64,000 bases of DNA from Melitaea cinxia (Eukaryota; Arthropoda; Insecta; Lepidoptera; Nymphalidae). The notes beneath the pieces were generated by a model. That model did not search any database. It was not told the origin of the DNA and saw only the letters and a list, made by a program, of their open reading frames with translations. The stretch lies in NCBI RefSeq assembly GCF_905220565.1, contig NC_059403.1:4154001-4218000 (forward strand), given 5' to 3'. Position 1 is the stretch's first letter. Every line of letters begins with the position of its first letter. The translations under genes and the position numbers were made by a program. Shown one piece after another: positions 57,151-64,000 of this stretch.

Positions 57151-57776
57151 ATTAAAATTGTATTATTCTGTATCTTTTTCCTAATGTTTAGAAGAATTAC
57201 ATTATTTAACGGTAATTTCTATTGTTTTTTTGAATAGAATAATTGATGTCATAGTCTCATTAAATGATGTCGATGTTCCTTATTGTATACTCTGTGTATA
57301 TACAATAAATAAATAATATTTAGATTTTTTATTACTGCTCGTAATTTTTATTATACCTACCCATTCACAAGAATTTTATAATCCGATGGAGAAAGCATTT
57401 TTTTCAGACGGTTTCACCTCTTTTGTTTAAATTTCTCAACAAAAACCTAAAATGTAACTATGCACTTAAAAGCAATTCTAAAATTTAACCGAGTAGTTAG
57501 CAGTTAAAAATCTGTAATGTAGCGATAACCAGGCAATAGTGGCATACTACACATTTCGTGTCCTTTAGAGTTATCGGGTGATATATAGTCTGGATGCACG
57601 CCAACTCTGATAAACACCGCTAACAGATACCGTGCATAATTTACAATAACTAACATAATGTCAAAGTTCCATTCGAGACCATAACATGTCTATGAAGGTA
57701 TAGTAACCGTTTCGGAGATATTTTCCGATTGGCATATTTAACTATATTATATTATATTATATATAAGTATTTGTTA
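57151..57776. other. No recognisable feature
   Basis: AT-rich. Nothing supported. Confidence 0.45.
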
Positions 57777-58062
57777 ACTGAGGTAGGGCACAGCAGGAAT
57801 TTCCTGCTCAAAATATGGAGCAGTCCGACTGGGGTAGTACCTCGACCTTACAGAAGATCACAGCAAAATAATACTGTTTTCAAGAAGTATTGTGTTCCTG
57901 TTGGTGAGTAAGGTGACCAGAGCTCCTGGGGGATTAGGGATTGGGTCGGCAACGTGCTTGCGATGCTTCTGGTGTTGCAGGTGTCTATAAGCTACGGTAA
58001 TCGCTTACCATCAGGTGAGCCGTACGCTTGTTTGCCGACCTAGTGACATAAAAAAAAAATTT
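57777..58062 (+). mobile_element. LINE 3' tail, best + copy
   Basis: AACTGAGGTAGGGCACAGCA, GGAATTTCCTGCTCAAAATA, AGTACCTCGACCTTACAGAA, GTGTTCCTGTTGGTGAGTAA, GGTGACCAGAGCTCCTGG, TACGGTAATCGCTTACCATC and TTTGCCGACCTAGTGACATA followed by a 10-A tail. Used as the reference copy for this tail family. Confidence 0.86.
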
Positions 58063-59514
58063 GTACAATATTTGTTTCTTTTCTGGGTATATGTTGCTTG
58101 TTATTATTGATACCTGATATCGATTGTTAGTCACTGTTGATAAATTTATCTAACTGTGCTTTGCCTTAACAGCGCAGCGGTGCGTTTACAGACTGGTTTG
58201 GTTCAGTTCAGTTTAAATGTCATGACATCTTATAAGGTTATGGTCATTTTGCTTCATCGTGGGTAAGAGAATGTATTTTATCGTTCTTGGTAACTACACT
58301 TAGGCAGAGTGTTTGTAGTTGTCACAACAGGCTTAGAAGCATGCTCGAGAATAGGATGACTTCCATCCATACCAGCCTTTTCGGTGGTTAAGACGTTCAA
58401 CAATGTGTTAAATTTTAAAATTATGTCATCTAATTTAGATTACAAAATTAAATTCTTCCTACCAAACATGAGATAAGTTTTAAATAGCAACAGTAATTTT
58501 TTGAGAACACAGAATCATAAATTCACAAAGTTGGTTGTTTGATGAAGAACCCGTCGTGGTCATACTATTTGCATGTACAGAGACATTCAGTTTTCTAACT
58601 ACCCTCGGGGACAACTTCCGTTTCTGAAATATAAACTTCTATAGAGAAAATTCAATAGCTTAGAAATTTCATAGGAGATATAATAACTTCTAAAGTTGAA
58701 TTCTCAGTTTAAACACACGACAACAAACACTTTAAAATTTTATAACGTTTGTGTTATTCGACTTGCTTATTAATGTTGTGCTTAAAATAATTTTAGAACA
58801 GTAAACAACAAATAATAACAAATTTAAGTCATTTTCACATCACAGATACTGAACGATATTCATCTCTGAATATCTTCCAGTATCTGTTTTATAACTGACA
58901 TTTTACACGTTTATCTAATTTAGGATACGGTGATGTAATGGTTAGGTAGGAGCTTTAAACCGGTTGCTTTTCTTTTTAAGTTAATTTTCTTAATTTGTCC
59001 TTTTCCAGTACAAAGCCTACCTTACCTTATTTATGTTAAATGCCACAAAAGCGTCATTAACAGGTTTTATCGGTTACTGAAACTCATCTTCTCTCTTAAT
59101 CCTAATTTACAATATGCCTGTATTTAGGTATTTAGGTACTGACAGTACACGAGCGAGCCTAGGAGAGCCGTATAAATTCTACGTGACCAGATAACTTTTG
59201 AGGGGATTACAACGTTTAATTAATCTTGAAACGTGACACAACGGTACGATGGTTGCGATTATTACTTGACTGAGTTGCTGAACATCTTGAAATTATTATC
59301 TGTTTCTTGAATCAGAAATGAATACATTTAAACGAATTTTATTAACATGATTGTATGTGAGTATATTATACGAGTTTGTGTAGACTTGTTATATTGTCAA
59401 AAATATAATATACATGTCATAAACAACACAGCAGTATTTTGAGGCGGTACCTTAAGTAGATTGACATTTTTTTTCGATACAACGATACAGAATATTTATG
59501 TTTGTACGCAATCG
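58063..59514. other. No recognisable feature
   Basis: 1.4 kb AT-rich. Nothing supported. Confidence 0.5.
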
Positions 59515-59757
59515 AAAAAAAACCGATTTCAATTACACTGATACTAATACAACGTAGGTAGAAGAAAAAATAGTCAAGTAAATACGCGTGATCAAAGATT
59601 ACAAAAAAGGCTGTCATCAGATCTCGATTAAATTTAAATGGTACTGCATGACAAGCATCACCTTTCAATTTAAAAATAAAATCATCGAAATCCGGCCATC
59701 CATTAAAAGGTCTGATATTCTGTATGAACTTTCCCCCTTTTTTAAGTCGGTTAAAAA
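59515..59757 (-). repeat. AACCGACTT repeat, internally shortened
   Basis: AAAAAAAACCGATTTCAATT at one end and CCCCTTTTTTAAGTCGGTTA at the other. These are the inverted ends of the repeat, with GTAGGTAGAAGAAAAAATAG and TCATCAGATCTCGATTAAAT inside. Confidence 0.75.
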
Positions 59758-59940
59758 TAGAAAAGAATATACATTGATATTAGTCGAAATTTGTTCGTTT
59801 TTTAGGTAATTTTAGAAAATATAATAATAAAACTGAAAGTGGTTGAAGGAAGTACTTATCTGAATCAAGTTTGACCCTGTGAATTATTTAGTTTTAAAAA
59901 GTCGCCTTGCTCAAATGATATAAGCTATTAAACATTCTAG

Positions 59941-59960
59941 CTTAACTCATATGAGTTAAG
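59941..59960. repeat. Perfect 20-bp palindrome
   Basis: CTTAACTCATATGAGTTAAG is its own reverse complement with no spacer. It sits just upstream of the LINE remnant. Confidence 0.95.
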
Positions 59961-59989
59961 TAATGATTTTAAACAAGATTTGACACTGA

Positions 59990-61996
59990 TATATTTTTAA
60001 AAATCCAAGAATAATGTGGGGAATAATTAATAAATATCCGGAAAAATCACTTTTTTTAATTGATGATACCTTATTAAAGTTCTTTAAATTAACCCCTTTA
60101 ATATTTGCGAACAACTTTGCGAAAGAGTAATAGACCTTTCAGTAAATAAAATAAAAATTAACTGTGACACTAAACTTTTAGATTAAAATTTGTACGAAAT
60201 AAAACCCACTATGACCTTAACAGTAAAACGCGCTAGTCACGAGGCTGTTGCCCAAATCTTAAAACGTATTAACTTAAATAAAAGTCCAGGTTATGACGGA
60301 ATCCGTGTGCGTGAAATTAAATATTTATCTGTTGTGCTAGTACCTATTATATGTCACCTAATAAACCGCTGTCTGGATACAAGATTATATCCTCGCAGTC
60401 TTAAGGTCGGATTCATAAGACCCATATTCAAAAAGGGCAAGCATAATGACTACAGTAACTACCGACCCATCACTATACTGTCTTGCATCGATAAAATTAT
60501 TGAAAGATTTGTAGGGGATCAAATAACATCTTTTCTGAGAAACAATCATATCATTAACCACAAACAGTATGGCTTTCAGAAAAACAGAAGCACTACTGAC
60601 TTGTTAAGAGAATTTACAGATGGAATAAACTTCCATCTTAATGAATAATATCATGTAATTACTTTATTTATAGACTTTTAAAAAGCCTTTGATATGCTAG
60701 ATTTTAATACTTTATACAGTAAATTATCACAAAATGGAATTCAAGACCCTCTACTAAATTTAATAAAAGATTATCATGCGAATCGCTTAACCACCGTTAA
60801 AGTTGCCAATTGCTATAGTAATATGTATCCTGCCACAAATGGCATAGCACAGGGATCTGTAATTGGGCCAATTGAATATCTCCTCTATGTTAATGAAATG
60901 TATAATTTGATAAAACAAGGCTCGATTTATCAATTTGCCGAAGATACTTGTTTGATTGCGGCATATAGATCACTATCTGAAGCTGAAAATATTATGCAAA
61001 ACAACTATAATCTTATTTGTAAATGGGCCCATGATGTTGGGCTGGTGATTAACGCTCAAAAAACTAAATTTATACATTTACATTCTTCCCATAACGTACC
61101 TATCATCTCCCCTGCTATCATGGCCCACACTCATGAATGTTTCCATAGTAGTCGTATTAGTTTAAATTGTCAATGTCCACTGTTAGAAAAAGTAAATCAA
61201 CATACTTATCTCGGCATCGTTATTGATAACAGATTTAGCTGGAAGCCTCACATAGACCTCGTCTGCTCTAAATTAAGATCTCTAATTATTAGATTGTTTA
61301 TATTGAAACATAAGCTCCCATATAAAATTTGTAGAATACTGTATCTAGCCCTGGCTCAATCTGTTATCAGTTATGGACTAAGTAGCTACGGTAGGACCTA
61401 TAAAACACTTTTAAATAATATTTATGCTTTACAGTTACGTTAATTAAAAACCATTATCCCAAAATTTAAAAATAAAAGTATCTTGAATGAAAGTGATATT
61501 TTTAAATATTGTAATGTCATGGATGTATTTACTTTGGTGAAATTCACTATCCTAAATGAAGTTAATGATCCTTCTTTATTAATCGAAAAATGTAGACCCA
61601 ATACCCTAAGAAATATTCAAAACTCAAAAAAATTTGTTGTGCCGAATGCTAGAAATTTTTACGGAACTAGAATGTTAAACACCATTATACCTGCATTTGT
61701 TAATGAACTTCCCGAAGACCTACAAGAGTTATACCTGGACAAACGAAAATATAGAAGATCACTAAAATAACATTTACTAAAATCTTTAAGCGTTTAATAG
61801 TTACAAAATTTTGGTAATTACTATAGTTTAAATTTAATGGCTATAACATGGTACGGTACGATAAAGATATTATATGATAATATGATATACGACGCGGCGG
61901 CTTGTCCGGATAAGCTCTTGTGAGTTTTCGTGGTAGGCTTATGTATAAGTTTTAAGTATGTTTTTTGTATTTTTGAACAAATAAAAAAAAAATAAT
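59990..61996 (+). mobile_element. 5'-truncated non-LTR retrotransposon
   Basis: Covers the linker before RT, the whole RT domain and the C-terminal region, then a 3' UTR with an ATAAAA-type signal and A-rich end near 61980-61996. The endonuclease and any ORF1 are absent. The clade is within the CR1/Jockey-like group judging by GIAQGSVIGP and LGIVIDNRFSWKPHI motifs, but not resolved further. Confidence 0.88.
60002..61770 (+). pseudogene. LINE reverse transcriptase, inactivated
   Basis: A degraded RT of a non-LTR retrotransposon. A KNPRIMWGIINK segment and FANNFAKE at 60002-60125 lie in one frame; the rest, from 60121 on, lies in another, so there is a frameshift. In the second frame: KSPGYDGI (RT entry, near 60271), FKKGKHNDYSNYRPITILS, KAFDMLD, GIAQGSVIGP and LGIVIDNRFSWKPHI. 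TAA codons at 60646, 60679 and 61441 interrupt a single continuous reading; all three blocks between them are in the same frame. The catalytic FADD box reads FAED (Glu at 60940-60942), so it would be inactive even without the stops. The frame ends at 61770. Upstream in-frame TAA at 60184 adds to the decay. Confidence 0.92.
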
Positions 61997-62106
61997 AATA
62001 TTTCATTAATCAAATACGATATATAAATTAAAAAAAAAAAAAACAAGTTTTAATTTAAACAGGTCGGAAAAATATAGTACTTATATGATTACATTACTAG
62101 TATTTT
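61771..62106. other. LINE 3' UTR and A-rich gap
   Basis: 61771-61996 is the 3' untranslated end of the LINE; 61997-62106 is A-rich and leads into a SINE. Confidence 0.7.
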
Positions 62107-62394
62107 ACGCTTCAGCCTGTAATATCCTACTACTGGGCATAGGCCTCTTTCCCCATGTAGGAGAAGGATCAGAGCTTAATCCACCACGCTGCTCCAATGC
62201 GGGTTGGCGGATATATTCCCTACTATGAGTAACGATCGCTATCAGGTGTACATGATAACAACCGGGACCGACGGCTTAACGTGCTCTCCGAGTCACGGTG
62301 GGGAGACCCACAAGGACTGCACAAACACCCAGACCACGGCAAATACCTGTATGGCAAATACAAATGTTTGTTATGTGGGGGGATCGAACCCGCA
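62107..62394 (-). repeat. SINE, 5'-truncated
   Basis: Long-body SINE on the minus strand, from GCGGGTTCGATCCCCCCACA (B-box) to ATATTACAGGCTGAAGCGT. The A-box half of the head is missing beyond 62394. The body is the least diverged of all copies here, so probably recent. Confidence 0.9.
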
Positions 62395-63248
62395 ATTTAC
62401 AAATTACTAGAATTTTATTTCCAACTAATTCACGCGGTGAACTTTGACTGCTTTTTTTTTTGTAAATATATAGATTTTTATTTATTTATACAATCCTTAT
62501 CCTGACAATAAAGAACAGAATTTTTATCGGTTTTCAATAAAATTTGGATTTTAGTCATCCGGAAGTTACGTGAATACGTTTCAGCGATTTTTTTTGTTTA
62601 TATAGATTATAATTATCATCAATATAATATATTTAAATAACTTAGTACTTTAAGACAAATTTTGTACTATGATATTAATAGCAATTTATCTAGATGTTCA
62701 TTAGTACGATTTAATGACTGACTTTGAAAAATAATTAAAAGAAAAATTTATTTAGACGTCTAACATGAACTGTCCATTAATTCCGACGCAAGATACTAGA
62801 ATCATTAGATCGTAAGGTAATTTATTTTATTTTATATAAATTTCGAGAGAGTTGCATTAGTCGTGATGAGTAATATCACGTGGTCCTATTAAAATAAATT
62901 GTGAAAGTAATTTTAAAGTATCAAATTTCACGTCCACACGACGTTAGATTTCGTTGCATCATCAAATCGCACAGATCTTTAACCATAAAACCGTAATAAA
63001 ACCACTAGTTGTAAATTTAACGACGTCATATTCGGATGCTACCGGCTATTAGAGTCAACCGAGTGCCACTGGACATATTGAACTATTTATGAGTACTGGG
63101 AATATTAATGTATCTATTTTGAAACGAGACGTTGAAATATACTAGTCTAGCTTAATGTAATATGTCTGACTAATTTGTTTATTCAAACTTTTTAATCTAA
63201 GACGCTTTTTGATATATATTTTTTTGCTATTGTTGCTCTATTTTTACG
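62395..63248. other. No recognisable feature
   Basis: AT-rich. Nothing supported. Confidence 0.45.
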
Positions 63249-63343
63249 ACTATGGGCAGCAGTTCACGCCATTTTTGGCGCGAACTTGTGGAGGCGTATG
63301 TCTAGCAGTGGACTGCAATAGGCTGAAATGATGATGATGATAA
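63249..63343 (+). mobile_element. Short LINE tail
   Basis: ACTATGGGCAGCAGTTCACG, GCGCGAACTTGTGGAGGCGT, GTCTAGCAGTGGACTGCAAT and AGGCTGAA(ATG)n: the last 95 bases of the (ATG)n-LINE. Confidence 0.83.
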
Positions 63344-63786
63344 GGAAATACAGCAATATTGATAAGAGTTACTTTGAAAGTTACTTTAATTGTGTATGAA
63401 AATTTTGGGCTTATTTAAAAAAAATTCTTAAGCATTTTTACCGATTCCGTAAAATTGCAATAGTAGGAGATCCGAACTATATACTTACTTTACCTATCTG
63501 CTTAATGGATGAAAATCATTATATATTTATTGTAGTGTATTAGAAAATAAATCGTGAAAGGTTACTGAAAATTGTCTACCTAAGCTATATTTAAGTCGAG
63601 ATTAATTAAAATAATTTTATTTAAAAATGCACCTAAGAGTTTTGAGAAAAAATTTAATATAACTGCTGGGATGGCAGGTAAATAAATCAATTTATCTGTA
63701 TGTTAATATATATTGATACTAGTTACTTTCACTCACATGTTCAATAAATGAATATTTAACATTTTTGAATCAATGATATCAAAAAA

Positions 63787-64000
63787 TGACCACTTCAGCG
63801 GGGTTCGAACCCGCGTCTCCGACTGACCGTGTCGGCGCTCTAGCCAATTAAGGTATGGAACGATGTACCCGCTAGATAGAGATTTTTGATATGATGATTT
63901 TTATTTTCGGTTTGAGCGAACCGTGGCGCCGTCTATAGTGAGTTCTTTACAGAGACCCGTAACTATTCAAAGTTTCATATTACAATGAAAATCTTTGACA
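63787..64000 (-). repeat. tRNA-like SINE, runs to window end
   Basis: On the minus strand the head holds A-box TTGGCTAGAGCG, a perfect 5-bp anticodon stem (CCGAC/GTCGG) with a 7-base loop, and B-box GGGTTCGAACCCCGC; the aminoacyl stem pairs poorly and the loop lacks U33, so it is tRNA-derived, not a tRNA gene. The centre of the loop is GGT, which would be Thr-like. The non-tRNA part (GACCGTGG..., TTTCATATTACAATGAAA) matches 47661-47883. The T-run left of the head could serve as a Pol III terminator. Confidence 0.78.

Noticed and set aside
63789..63858. Possible functional tRNA-Thr gene
   Set aside because: B-box and anticodon stem are good, but the acceptor stem pairs in only about 4 of 7 positions, U33 is missing, and a second copy at 47661 shares the flanks, as expected of a SINE.

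Overview
The window looks like a piece of a lepidopteran, probably butterfly, nuclear genome. It is strongly AT-rich and has no operons. It holds no exon of a host gene that I can recognise. What it does hold is a dense pile of transposable elements typical of moths and butterflies: tRNA-headed SINEs with GACGACGCGTTGGCGC-type 5' ends, Helitrons with TCTATACTAATATTATAAAG 5' ends and CTAG 3' ends, RTE-like LINE tails ending in (ATG)n, and TIR elements in TA targets. The taxon call is inference from these repeats.

The only intact large coding region is a Ty3/gypsy LTR retrotransposon on the minus strand (6609-11832). It has two LTRs that by eye are identical apart from a 10-bp tandem duplication, a tRNA-Pro primer binding site, a polypurine tract, and one continuous gag-pol frame (7327-11412). 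That frame keeps both zinc knuckles and the catalytic residues of protease, RT, RNase H and integrase. It sits in a (TA)n microsatellite and looks recently inserted.

Degenerate coding remains are: a LINE RT pseudogene at the right (about 59990-61996; three in-frame stops, a frameshift, an altered FADD box), the C-terminal end of an RTE-like LINE (18064-18345), and a conserved LINE-associated C-terminal module broken by one stop codon (25305-25668).

The rest is layered non-coding repeats. Left part (1-15 kb): Helitron ends, SINEs, the LTR element, then two nested stacks: an LTR-adjacent Helitron carrying a LINE tail with an 11-bp target duplication, and a LINE tail carrying a TIR element that itself carries a Helitron. 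Middle (18-37 kb): more Helitrons, including a 1.3-kb one split by another repeat, SINEs, LINE tails, a 162-bp tandem duplication, and a 1.19-kb TIR element (35059-36249) with about eight copies of the 11-bp motif GGATAGATGCC. Right part (39-64 kb): a miRNA-like hairpin, SINEs, LINE 3' tails in both orientations, and a tRNA-like SINE at the window edge. Long stretches between these (for example 15.1-18.0, 36.9-39.4 and 44.5-47.6 kb) show nothing I can name and may be intronic or intergenic DNA.
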